From NCBI GenBank assembly GCA_937873435.1, contig CALMWM010000663.1:1-10870 (forward strand): a DNA stretch of 10,870 nt, given 5' to 3'. The position numbers and the translations under genes are program-made. Shown in pieces: positions 1 to 6,619 of the stretch; position 1 is the first letter of the stretch; every line of letters begins with the position of its first letter. Source of the DNA: an uncultured Gallionellaceae bacterium (lineage in GTDB: Bacteria; Pseudomonadota; Gammaproteobacteria; Burkholderiales; Sulfuricellaceae). Below the pieces are notes generated by a model. It was given only the letters and a program-made list of their open reading frames with translations, was not told where the DNA came from and did not search any database.

Positions 1-555
1 ATGGCCGCTGACGAGGATAACGTCGCCGGGACGCGCGCGGTCGCCGGAGATGTTCACGCCGTGCGGGATCACGCCGATGCCGGTGGTGGTGATGAACACC
101 CCGTCGCCCTTGCCTTGTTCGACCACCTTGGTGTCGCCGGTAACGATGGCGACGTTGGCTTCTCGCGCGGCTTGCGCCATGGATGCGACGATGCGCGCCA
201 GGTCGGCGAGCGGGAAACCTTCTTCGAGGATGAATCCGGCGGACAGGTGCAGCGGTACGGCGCCGGACATCGCTACGTCGTTGACGGTGCCGTGCACCGA
301 CAGGCTGCCGATGTCGCCGCCGGGGAAGAACAGCGGCGATACCACGTGCGCATCGGTGGCCATCACCATGCGCCCCGGCGGCACGGCGAAGCTGGCCTGA
401 TCGTTGTGCTGGCGCAGGTATTCGTTGTCGAAAGCGGCAATGAACAACTCCTCGATCAATTGCGCCATCGCCCGCCCGCCACTGCCGTGGGTCATGTCGA
501 CCCTGCCGTTTTTCAGGTCGAGGGGGCGGATGTAACCGGTTCTGGTTTTGGTCAT
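1..555 (-). CDS. hypE: HypE, carbamoyl dehydratase of hydrogenase maturation (3' part cut by window edge)
   Basis: HypE dehydrates the carbamoyl group that HypF places on its C-terminal cysteine, giving the thiocyanate that becomes the CN ligands of the [NiFe] active site. The frame reads from an ATG at 555-553 to the left edge without a stop: 185 residues of a family of about 340, so the C-terminal cysteine motif lies outside. The N-terminus carries the family signature MTHGSGGRAM at residues 21-30, followed by a PurM/AIR-synthase-like ATP-binding core with TDAHVVSPLFFPGGDIG and GTVNDVAMSGA. It is the last hyp gene seen and lies 72 bp after hypD; a pair of REP-like hairpins fills that gap and leaves only a weak purine stretch (GAAAGA) as ribosome binding site. 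Identification is firm from motifs and context. Confidence 0.95.
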   Translation of the reverse strand, partial: MTKTRTGYIRPLDLKNGRVDMTHGSGGRAMAQLIEELFIAAFDNEYLRQHNDQASFAVPPGRMVMATDAHVVSPLFFPGGDIGSLSVHGTVNDVAMSGAVPLHLSAGFILEEGFPLADLARIVASMAQAAREANVAIVTGDTKVVEQGKGDGVFITTTGIGVIPHGVNISGDRARPGDVILVSGH

Positions 556-567
556 GTCGCGTCTTTC

Positions 568-631
568 GTAGGTCGGGCACGCTGTGCCCGACATCGGCCT
601 TGATTCGTTGGGCACGGGGTGCCCAACCTAC
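568..631. repeat. REPIN-like pair of inverted REP hairpins between hypD and hypE
   Basis: Two perfect hairpins face each other. The first is GTAG at 568-571 followed by arms GTCGGGCAC (572-580) and GTGCCCGAC (584-592) with a 3-nt loop. The second, read on the minus strand, is GTAG at 631-628 followed by arms GTTGGGCAC (607-615) and GTGCCCAAC (619-627), again with a 3-nt loop. The third stem pair differs between the two copies in a compensating way (C-G versus T-A). A GTAG tetranucleotide at the foot of a short GC-rich hairpin is the hallmark of REP sequences mobilised by RAYT (TnpA-REP) transposases, and two REPs in inverted order form a REPIN. No RAYT gene is in the window. The element may also affect the hypD 3' end or hypE translation. 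Confidence 0.8.
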
Positions 632-1746
632 TTGTAGCGTCCATAGGTGTAATACGCCGCGCACGCCCCTTCCGACGAGACCATGCACGAGCCGATGGGG
701 TTTTCCGGAGTGCATACGCTGCCGAACAGCTTGCAGTCGAGCGGGCGTTTTACCCCGCGGATGATCGCGCCGCACTCGCAGGCTTTATTGTCGGCGACTG
801 CTTGGTAGGGTAGCTCGAAACGCAATTCGGCGTCGAAGTCGGCGTATTTTCCCTTGATCTTCAAGCCGCTGTAAGGCACCTGTCCCAGTCCGCGCCATTC
901 GAAGGTCTTGCGCAGTTCGAAGACTTCCGCGACGATTTTCTGCGCCTTGAGATTGCCGTCGCGGGTGACTGCGCGGGCGAATTCGTTTTCGACTTCGGCG
1001 CGGTCCTGATTAAGCTGGCGCACCAGCATCAGGATCGCCTGCATTACGTCTAGCGGTTCGAAGCCGGCGATCACTACCGGGCGCTGGTATTCGTAAGCAA
1101 AGTATTCGTAAGGCCGGCTGCCGATCACGGTGGAGACGTGCGCCGGGCCGATGAAGCCGTCCAGCGGCAGGATGCCCAGCTTGCGCACTTCCGGCGATTC
1201 GAGAATGTTGGCGATGGCCGCGGGGGTGAGGACGTGGTTGCAGAATACCGAGAAATTCTTCAGCCCGAGTTTTTCCGCCTGGAGGATCGCCACCGCGCTG
1301 GGCGGAGTGGTGGTTTCGAAGCCGATGGCGAAGAACACCACCTGCTTGTCCGGGTTGTCCTGGGCGATTTTCAATGCGTCGGCGCTGGAGTAGACCATCC
1401 GGACGTCAGCGCCGCCCGCCTTGGCTTTCAGCAGGCTGATGCGCTCGGCGCCGGGAACGCGCAGCATGTCGCCGTAGGAACATAAAATCACGCCGGGCAT
1501 CCGCGCCAGGCGGATCGCGCTGTCCACCCGGCCTATCGGCAGCACGCAGACCGGGCAGCCTGGGCCGTGGATCATCCGTACGCTGGGCGGTAGCAGGTCC
1601 TGAATGCCGTAGCGGAAAATGGCGTGGGTATGCCCGCCGCAGAATTCCATCAGGTTGTAGCTGCGCGCGGGATCGGCTTCGCGGCGCACATCGTCGGCGA
1701 GCTTGCGGGCGATGGCGCCGTCGCGGAATTCGTCGACGTATTTCAT
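628..1746 (-). CDS. hypD: HypD, Fe-S scaffold for Fe(CN)2CO assembly
   Basis: HypD is a [4Fe-4S] protein that with HypC builds the Fe(CN)2CO moiety of [NiFe]-hydrogenase. The chosen start is the ATG at 1746, giving 372 residues, the usual family length; the frame stays open upstream, but that stretch is hypC DNA read in another frame. Visible motifs are FCGGHTH (Cys36, His39, His41), GPGCPVC (Cys64, Cys67) and the C-terminal cysteine cluster ACECGAIIRG, PLDCKLFGSVC, NPIGSC and EGAC that holds the Fe-S cluster. Its ATG overlaps the hypC stop (ATGA), so translation is probably coupled. The TAG stop (630-628) is part of the GTAG of a REP-like hairpin; the C-terminus YYTYGRYK nonetheless looks complete. 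Confidence 0.97.
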   Translation of the reverse strand: MKYVDEFRDGAIARKLADDVRREADPARSYNLMEFCGGHTHAIFRYGIQDLLPPSVRMIHGPGCPVCVLPIGRVDSAIRLARMPGVILCSYGDMLRVPGAERISLLKAKAGGADVRMVYSSADALKIAQDNPDKQVVFFAIGFETTTPPSAVAILQAEKLGLKNFSVFCNHVLTPAAIANILESPEVRKLGILPLDGFIGPAHVSTVIGSRPYEYFAYEYQRPVVIAGFEPLDVMQAILMLVRQLNQDRAEVENEFARAVTRDGNLKAQKIVAEVFELRKTFEWRGLGQVPYSGLKIKGKYADFDAELRFELPYQAVADNKACECGAIIRGVKRPLDCKLFGSVCTPENPIGSCMVSSEGACAAYYTYGRYK

Positions 1747-1973
1747 GCGGGAATGCTTTGCGGCTCCATCTCGGCGAACAGCTTGAGGGTTTTCTCGGCT
1801 TCCTCGGGGTCGAGGCGGTTGAGGGCGTAGCCGACGTGGACGATCACGTAATCGCCCACCTCGACGCCCTCCACCAGCGCCAGCGAGATTTCCTTGCGGA
1901 CACCGCCGAGATCGACGATGGCCGCATCGTTTTCCAGAATTTGCGCGATACGCGCGGGAATGGCCAGGCACAT
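1743..1973 (-). CDS. hypC: HypC, hydrogenase maturation chaperone
   Basis: HypC is a small OB-fold chaperone (76 residues here) that with HypD carries the Fe(CN)2CO unit and delivers it to the hydrogenase large-subunit precursor. The N-terminus MCLAIP has the essential Cys2, exposed after removal of Met1, and His46 in VIVHVGYAL is the partner residue known to matter in the family. Conserved DLGGVRKEIS and VGDYVIVHVGYAL blocks are present. A GGAG ribosome binding site (1984-1981) precedes the ATG at a normal distance. The gene opens the hypCDE block, overlaps hypD by 4 bp, and is divergent from the DUF883 gene, so it probably has its own promoter in 1974-2122. A second HypC-like paralogue (HupF/HoxL) is common in such clusters, but position directly before hypDE favours HypC. 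Confidence 0.96.
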   Translation of the reverse strand: MCLAIPARIAQILENDAAIVDLGGVRKEISLALVEGVEVGDYVIVHVGYALNRLDPEEAEKTLKLFAEMEPQSIPA

Positions 1974-1997
1974 GCGAATTCTCCATGTAATAATGCC

Positions 1998-2006
1998 AGC
2001 ATAACA
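1998..2006 (-). promoter_or_regulatory. Possible extended -10 promoter of hypCDE
   Basis: On the minus strand TGTTATGCT (2006-1998) is an extended -10 of the form TGnTATGCT. The hexamer 17 bp upstream (TCCTAA) is a poor -35, which extended -10 promoters tolerate. Transcription would start near 1991, about 18 nt before the hypC ATG and just upstream of the GGAG ribosome binding site. Position is sensible but the match is modest. Confidence 0.35.
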
Positions 2007-2063
2007 TGCGAATATTGCATTTAGGATGGCGGATATCAGGTAGAGTTCGTCAGTCCGATTGAT

Positions 2064-2092
2064 TTGCCGCAGAGCGGGCTGTAGCCTATACT
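2064..2092 (+). promoter_or_regulatory. Sigma70-type promoter of the DUF883-AI-2E operon
   Basis: TTGCCG (2064-2069) and TATACT (2087-2092) are separated by exactly 17 bp, matching four and five of six consensus bases of a housekeeping promoter. The start site would fall near 2099, giving a short leader that includes the strong AGGGAG ribosome binding site (2112-2117) five bases before the ATG at 2123. Confidence 0.7.
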
Positions 2093-2122
2093 TTTATTAG
2101 CAATTTATTTAAGGGAGCAATC

Positions 2123-2446
2123 ATGTACACCGAACTGGAAAACACCGACGTCGTTACCAAACAAAAACTGATGGCCGATTTCAAAGTGGTCATCGCCGAC
2201 GCCGAGGAGTTGCTGAAAGCCACCGCGCAGGATGCCAGCGAAAAAGCCGTTGCCGCACGCGCCAAAATTGAAGCACATTTGAGCGATGCCAAGGCCAAAC
2301 TGGCCGATCTGGAACAGGCTATCGCGATCCGTGCCAAGCAGGCTGCCGACGTTACCGACCAGTATGTCCGCGAAAATCCCTGGAAAGCTGCGGGCATCGC
2401 CGGCGGCGTCGGTCTGCTGCTGGGCATGTTGATCAGCCGTCGCTAA
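2123..2446 (+). CDS. DUF883 (ElaB/YqjD-like) membrane-anchored protein
   Basis: A 107-residue protein of the DUF883/ElaB-YqjD type. Residues 1-80 are a charged, alanine-rich amphipathic helix likely to form a coiled coil (KQKLMADF, AEELLKATAQDASEKAVAAR). It is followed by the typical VRENPWKAAGIAGGVGLLLGMLISRR tail, given here as landmarks: ENPWKA at about 85-90, then a glycine-rich single membrane segment and a terminal RR. E. coli YqjD and ElaB are C-tail-anchored inner-membrane proteins that bind stationary-phase ribosomes; that role is known for the family, not shown here. The gene has a good promoter and AGGGAG ribosome binding site. It is the first gene of a four-gene plus-strand operon that parallels E. 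coli yqjD-yqjE-yqjK. Confidence 0.88.
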   Translation: MYTELENTDVVTKQKLMADFKVVIADAEELLKATAQDASEKAVAARAKIEAHLSDAKAKLADLEQAIAIRAKQAADVTDQYVRENPWKAAGIAGGVGLLLGMLISRR

Positions 2447-2454
2447 CCGTCGCG

Positions 2455-2832
2455 ATGGCGGAGAATCCCCCTGCCGGGGTACTCGGCTCGTTGAAAGGGT
2501 GGGCGGCCACGCTGGTCGGCGTGGCGTATACCCGCCTGGAAATCCTCTCCACCGAGATCGCGGAAGAAAAAATCCGTGTCGGGCAGTTGTTGCTGTTCGC
2601 AGTTGCGGCACTATTCTTCCTCGGGCTCGGCATCGTTTTTGCGGCGATCTTTCTTACCGTGCTGTTCTGGGAAACGCACCGCTTGTTTATCCTCGGCTCA
2701 TTGGCCTTGCTGTTCCTGGTTGCCGGGACGCTTGCATGGCGCCTGCTGCTCGGCAAGACGCGCGAGAAGAGCCGACTCTTTGCCGACAGCCTGGGCGAGT
2801 TGGTCAAAGACCGTAGCCGGCTTGAGCCTTGA
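2455..2832 (+). CDS. YqjE-like membrane protein (Phage_holin_3_6 family)
   Basis: A 125-residue protein with an N-terminal soluble part (GVLGSLKGWAATLVGVAYTR, then LEILSTEIAEEK) and two membrane helices at about residues 44-70 and 77-98, ending in a charged tail with KTREKSRLFADSLGEL. This layout and the LEILSTEIAEEKIR block match the YqjE/PF07332 family, whose 'phage holin' name comes from profile similarity and not from shown lysis activity. It starts 8 bp after the DUF883 stop with no strong ribosome binding site, so translation is probably coupled. It stops 2 bp before the next start. Function unknown; co-occurrence with YqjD-type proteins suggests an envelope or stress role (inference). 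Confidence 0.85.
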   Translation: MAENPPAGVLGSLKGWAATLVGVAYTRLEILSTEIAEEKIRVGQLLLFAVAALFFLGLGIVFAAIFLTVLFWETHRLFILGSLALLFLVAGTLAWRLLLGKTREKSRLFADSLGELVKDRSRLEP

Positions 2833-2834
2833 GC

Positions 2835-3134
2835 ATGGACGCCAGGCTGGTTGAACTCATTCGTCGGCGCGAGCGTCTGCTGGTTCGCGCCGAGGTGCAG
2901 CGTGACGAGTTGGCCGGCATGGTGCAGCAATGGCGCGTCCCGGCGGCGGCGGTCGACCGCGTCATGGCGGCGCTGCAAGCGCTCAAGGCCCATCCTGTGT
3001 TGCTGGCTTTTCCGCTCACGCTGCTGGTGCTGTCGCGTCCGCGCCGGGTAGCCGCTTGGGCCGGGCGGGCATGGATGATGTGGCGCTTCTGGCAAGCTTC
3101 TCCGTTGGCCAAGTGGTTGAAACATGCCAAATAG
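2835..3134 (+). CDS. Small YqjK-like protein
   Basis: A 99-residue, arginine-rich protein starting at the ATG at 2835; a TTG two codons upstream is in frame but less likely. The first half is a charged helix (LIRRRERLLVRAEVQRDEL). The middle has one hydrophobic stretch (HPVLLAFPLTLLVLSRPRR, about residues 53-71), and the C-terminus is tryptophan-rich and basic (AWAGRAWMMWRFWQ). Small size, the RRR-rich N-terminus and position directly after a YqjE-like gene fit the YqjK family, which is poorly characterised. The 3' end overlaps the following permease gene by 11 bp, so the two are probably translationally coupled. No function can be assigned. Confidence 0.75.
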   Translation: MDARLVELIRRRERLLVRAEVQRDELAGMVQQWRVPAAAVDRVMAALQALKAHPVLLAFPLTLLVLSRPRRVAAWAGRAWMMWRFWQASPLAKWLKHAK

Positions 3135-4191
3135 CAAACCGAACGGCAATCTGTACCTGTCCCTGGCTAGCCTGATTTTCACCTGTTTCATCCTGCTGGC
3201 GGCCTTTACCGTGCTGCAGCCTTTCCTGTTGCCCATTATCTGGGCTGCGGTAATCGCGATCACCACCTGGCCGATGCACCTCAGGATCAAATCCCGCCTG
3301 GCCGGGCGCGACGATATGGCTGCGCTGGCGACTACCACCGTGGTCGCGCTGACGCTGGCCGGGCCGATGATTGCGTTGCTGTTCTTCGTGGTGGAAGACG
3401 TGCAGACCGTCGTGACCTACCTGATCCTCGCCAACAAAGAGGGGGTGCCCATCCCGTTCTGGTTGCCGGGAATGCCGTTGTTCGGCGACTACCTGGCGCA
3501 ACAGTGGGCGGCTTATCTCGGCGAACCCAACCAGTTATCCCTGTTGCTTTCGGCCAAGCTCAGCATGATTCAGGATTTGACCCGGTCGGCGCTGGTCGAG
3601 GTGGCGACGCGTGCGGCCATGCTGTTCTTTGCGCTGTGGGTGCTGTTTTTTTTCTACCGCGAGGGCGACAAATTGCTCGCCAAGATCAGCTTTGTCGGCT
3701 CCAAATGGTTGAAGAAACGCTGGCAGTCCTATGCTTACCATATTCCTTCGGCAGTACGCTCGGCGGTCAACGGGCTGGTCATCGTCGGCTTGGCCGAGGG
3801 CATCGTTATCGGTGTGACCCTCAAGCTCGCCGGGGTGCATTCGGCGATACTGCTCGGCATGGCTACCGCGGCGGTTTCCCTGATTCCCATGGCCGGCCCT
3901 TTGTTGCTCGCGGCCATCGGGCTGGTGTTGTTTGCCCAGGGAGCGCCGTTTGCCGGTATCGGCGTGTTCGCCTTCGGCACGACGGTTCTGATGCTGGCCG
4001 ACTACCTGTTGCGTCCGCGCCTGATCCAGAGCTCCACTCAGTTACCGTTTCTTGCCATTCTGTTCGGCATCTTCGGCGGCATCGCCGCTATGGGCATTCT
4101 CGGCCTGATTATCGGCCCGGTGATTTTGGTGCTGTTCCTGGTCTTGCTGCGCGAAGCGTCCACCGACGAGGACATCGAGCCGGAGTTTTAA
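3124..4191 (+). CDS. AI-2E family transporter (PF01594 permease)
   Basis: A 355-residue polytopic inner-membrane protein. Hydrophobic helices occur near the N-terminus (two between about 10 and 60, one at about 75-93), after a soluble loop at about 155-180, and as a dense cluster from about 215 to the end. The C-terminal half has the AI-2E hallmarks: SLIPMAGPLLLAA, then ADYLLRPRLIQ, LPFLAILFGIFGGIAAMG and GLIIGPVILVLFLVLL. Named after E. coli TqsA, family members export varied small molecules or ions (some are Na+/H+ antiporters), so the substrate here is unknown. It overlaps the YqjK-like gene and is the last gene of the plus-strand operon. A long hairpin follows the stop by 15 bp and probably ends transcription. 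Confidence 0.9.
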   Translation: MPNSKPNGNLYLSLASLIFTCFILLAAFTVLQPFLLPIIWAAVIAITTWPMHLRIKSRLAGRDDMAALATTTVVALTLAGPMIALLFFVVEDVQTVVTYLILANKEGVPIPFWLPGMPLFGDYLAQQWAAYLGEPNQLSLLLSAKLSMIQDLTRSALVEVATRAAMLFFALWVLFFFYREGDKLLAKISFVGSKWLKKRWQSYAYHIPSAVRSAVNGLVIVGLAEGIVIGVTLKLAGVHSAILLGMATAAVSLIPMAGPLLLAAIGLVLFAQGAPFAGIGVFAFGTTVLMLADYLLRPRLIQSSTQLPFLAILFGIFGGIAAMGILGLIIGPVILVLFLVLLREASTDEDIEPEF

Positions 4192-4206
4192 ATAACTGTG
4201 GTTTTT

Positions 4207-4290
4207 AGTTTTGAGTGTTTAGTGTTGAGTTGTGGAGTGCGCTTCGCGCAGCGACCTCAACCAAGCACTTAACACTAAACATTCAAAACT
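4207..4290. repeat. Heptad-repeat hairpin element, copy 1 (also likely terminator)
   Basis: A 24-bp inverted repeat (4207-4230 with 4267-4290) pairs at 22 positions, and the two mismatches become G-U pairs in RNA. Each arm is built of 7-bp units: left AGTTTTG, AGTGTTT, AGTGTTG, AGTTGTG; right AAGCACT, TAACACT, AAACATT, CAAAACT. The loop holds a perfect small hairpin, TGCGC-TTC-GCGCA (4238-4250). The right arm includes the TGA stop of hypF (4285-4283). On the plus strand the stem is followed by GTTTTATT, so it could terminate the permease operon; the minus strand lacks a T-run. A related copy lies at 9668-9774. Confidence 0.85.
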
Positions 4291-6619
4291 GTTTTATTAC
4301 TTGCAGCGCCACCCAGGCCTGTCCCAGGCTGAGGCCGCCGTCGTTGGGCGGAACCTGGCGCGCTTCCAGCACTGTCAATCCCTGTCCACGTAAGCGTTCG
4401 ACCAGCTTCCCGCTCAGGATGGCGTTGAGAAAACAGCCGCCGCCCAGCGCAATGCTCTCCAAGCCGCTGTTTTGCGCGGCCTGCATCGCCCACTCTGCCA
4501 AGCCCTCGGTCAGGGTCGCGTGGAACAGCGCGGCGCCCGACTCTGCATCTTTCATCGCGGCCAGTTCGGCCAGCAACGGCAGGAAATTCAAAGTGCCGTC
4601 CGCTTCCAGGGTGTAACCGTGAGGCAACGCTGTGACTCCGCCATGCCTGGCGGCGAGACTTTCCAGCAGCATCGCTGCCTGTCCCTCGAAAGCCATCGTC
4701 GGCATGATTCCGAGCAGCCCCGTGGCGGCATCGAACAGCCGGCCGCAACTGGACGACGGCGGCGCGTTGAGGCCGCGTGCGAGCATGTGCGCTACCGTGG
4801 CGGCGCCGGGAAGGGCGGCGAAGCGTTGCTCGATTTCCGCGCCGCGCCCCAATTGGTGCAGCGCGCTGGCCGCCATGCGCCACGGCTCGCGCGCGGCGCG
4901 GTCGCCGCCGGGCAGGCGCAGTTCGCGCAAATGGCCGAGCCGCTCGAATCCGCCGCCTTCCAGGCGCAGCAATTCGCCGCCCCAAGCCTGTCCGTCGCTG
5001 CCCAATCCCACTCCGTCCAGCGCCAAACCGAGGGCCGGACGGGTAACGCCGTGCTCGGCCAGCGCTGCTGCCAGGTGGGCATGATGATGCTGCACGGCGA
5101 TTAGCGGCAAGCGGTGTTCCGCGGCGAAGGCGGCAGCGTAACGGCTGCTGTGGAAATCCGGGTGCATGTCGCAGGCGACAATTTCCGGGCGGATCTCCAG
5201 CACTGCCATCAAGTGCTCAACCGCCTGCTCCATCGCGCGGCAGGTGGCGGCATTATCGAGGTCGCCGATATGCTGGGAAACGAAGGCCTGGTCGTCGCGC
5301 GTCAGGCAAACGGTATTTTTGTACCAGCCGCCGCACGCCAGCACCGCCAGCCCGGAACGCGGCAGCTGGATGGCACGCGGGGTGTAGCCGCGGGCGCGGC
5401 GGATGAAGGCGTAAGCTGCTCTGCCCCCCTCCCCCGCAAGCGGGGGAGGGGCTGGGGGAGAGAGCGTTTCTTGAGCAGCCCTTACCACGCTGTCGTCGCA
5501 GCCCACCAGAATGTCGCGGTCATGGATCACGAACGCGTCGGCGATGCCGGACAGGCGCCTCACGGCTTCGGCGTTTCCGGTAACCAGCGGTTCGCCGCCG
5601 GGGTTGGCGGAGGTGCAGACCAGCAGCAAGGGCGTTTTTTCGCCTCGTCCGGCGGCCTCGTGGAACAGCAGGGTGTGCAGCGGCGTATAGGGCAGGAGAA
5701 CGCCGAGCCAGGCCACGCCGTCGGCGATGCCGGGTAATTCGCGGTCGCAGGCGGCGTTTTTTTCGAGCAGCACGATGGGGCGTTCGCGGCTGTGCAGCAG
5801 GGTCTCTTCGGCCTCGCCCCACTGCGCCAGCCTGGCCAGCGAAGCCGGGCCGGCGGCGAGCACCGCGAAAGGCTTGGCTTCGCGTTGCTTGCGGCGGCGC
5901 AGTTCGGCCACCGTCGCGGCGTTGCGGGCGTCGCACATCAGATGGAAACCGCCCAGCCCCTTGACCGCGAGGATTTCCCCGCGCAGCAGGCGAGTCACTG
6001 CTGCCGCCACGATGTCCGGCGTTGCGACAGGATTCCCGGTTACATCGAGAAGCGCCAGTTGCGGCCCGCATACCGGGCAGGCATTGGGTTGGGCATGGAA
6101 GCGCCGGTCGAGCGGGTCGTCGTATTCGCGGCGGCAGGCGGGACATAGCGCGAACCCTGCCATGCTGGTATTGGGGCGGTCGTAGGGCAGGCGAGCGGTG
6201 ATGGTGTAGCGCGGGCCGCAATGGGTGCAGTTGATGAAGGGGTAGCGGTAGCGCCGGTCGGCGGGGTTCAACAACTCCGCGATGCAGTCCGGGCAGGTGG
6301 CGGCATCCGGGGTGACCGCGGTGTGTGCTGGGCCGCCCTGGCTGGCGCGGATCGCGAAACCGGGCGCCATCGCTATGTCTGGCGGCATTTCAACGCTCTC
6401 GACCCGCTCCACGTGCGCCAACGGCGGCGCCTGGCTTTTCAGGCGGAGCAGCAGCTCGGCGATATTCTCCGCGGCGCCGCGCACGGCGATTTCGACGCCT
6501 TCGCCGTCGTTGCGCACCCAGCCGTCGAGCTGGAGTTCCCGCGCCAGCCGGTAAACGAAAGGGCGAAAGCCGACGCCCTGGACGGTGCCGCGAACGCGGA
6601 TGCGAGCGTTATTTGCCAC
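4283..6619 (-). CDS. hypF: HypF, carbamoyltransferase of hydrogenase maturation
   Basis: HypF uses carbamoyl phosphate and ATP to carbamoylate the C-terminal cysteine of HypE, the first step of CN ligand synthesis. Domains in order: acylphosphatase-like (residues 5-90, VRGTVQGVGFRPFVYRLA); a double zinc finger with four CxxC pairs (Cys109/112, 131/134, 159/162, 181/184); a YrdC-like nucleotide-binding domain (about 200-375, KGLGGFHLMCDA, TSANPGGEP); and a Kae1-like domain with the metal site HHHAH (511-515) and GGGCFLN. Length is 778, somewhat over the usual 750. A GC-rich palindromic repeat inserted in frame at about residues 384-400 explains part of the excess. The start is a GTG at 6619 that overlaps the end of hypB by 11 bp; no good ribosome binding site is seen, so coupling is likely. 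The stop lies in the arm of a repeat hairpin. Confidence 0.96.
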   Translation of the reverse strand: MANNARIRVRGTVQGVGFRPFVYRLARELQLDGWVRNDGEGVEIAVRGAAENIAELLLRLKSQAPPLAHVERVESVEMPPDIAMAPGFAIRASQGGPAHTAVTPDAATCPDCIAELLNPADRRYRYPFINCTHCGPRYTITARLPYDRPNTSMAGFALCPACRREYDDPLDRRFHAQPNACPVCGPQLALLDVTGNPVATPDIVAAAVTRLLRGEILAVKGLGGFHLMCDARNAATVAELRRRKQREAKPFAVLAAGPASLARLAQWGEAEETLLHSRERPIVLLEKNAACDRELPGIADGVAWLGVLLPYTPLHTLLFHEAAGRGEKTPLLLVCTSANPGGEPLVTGNAEAVRRLSGIADAFVIHDRDILVGCDDSVVRAAQETLSPPAPPPLAGEGGRAAYAFIRRARGYTPRAIQLPRSGLAVLACGGWYKNTVCLTRDDQAFVSQHIGDLDNAATCRAMEQAVEHLMAVLEIRPEIVACDMHPDFHSSRYAAAFAAEHRLPLIAVQHHHAHLAAALAEHGVTRPALGLALDGVGLGSDGQAWGGELLRLEGGGFERLGHLRELRLPGGDRAAREPWRMAASALHQLGRGAEIEQRFAALPGAATVAHMLARGLNAPPSSSCGRLFDAATGLLGIMPTMAFEGQAAMLLESLAARHGGVTALPHGYTLEADGTLNFLPLLAELAAMKDAESGAALFHATLTEGLAEWAMQAAQNSGLESIALGGGCFLNAILSGKLVERLRGQGLTVLEARQVPPNDGGLSLGQAWVALQVIKQF
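5424..5466. repeat. GC-rich palindromic repeat inside hypF
   Basis: Arms CCCCTCCCCCGC (5426-5437) and GCGGGGGAGGGG (5440-5451) pair perfectly over 12 bp around an AA loop, followed by CTGGGGGAGAGAG. It is read in frame within hypF and gives the low-complexity peptide LSPPAPPPLAGEGG (residues 386-399). It sits between the conserved DDSVVR and RRARGY blocks, which are usually only about ten residues apart in HypF. The sequence style is that of dispersed intergenic palindromes; here one appears captured inside a gene. Confidence 0.75.

Noticed and set aside
1..603. Plus-strand open frame of 200 codons at the left edge
   Set aside because: It lies opposite hypE, whose minus-strand product carries clear family motifs; the plus product is Arg/His/Gly/Ala-rich with no recognisable pattern, as expected for antisense of a GC-rich gene.
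1747..2007. N-terminal extension of HypD
   Set aside because: The hypD frame is open upstream of 1746 but that DNA encodes HypC in another frame; the 372-residue form matches the family.
1974..2060. Sigma54 promoter or FNR box before hypC
   Set aside because: A TGGCAT sequence is present on the minus strand, but the required GC is not at the right distance, and no TTGAT-N4-ATCAA palindrome was found.
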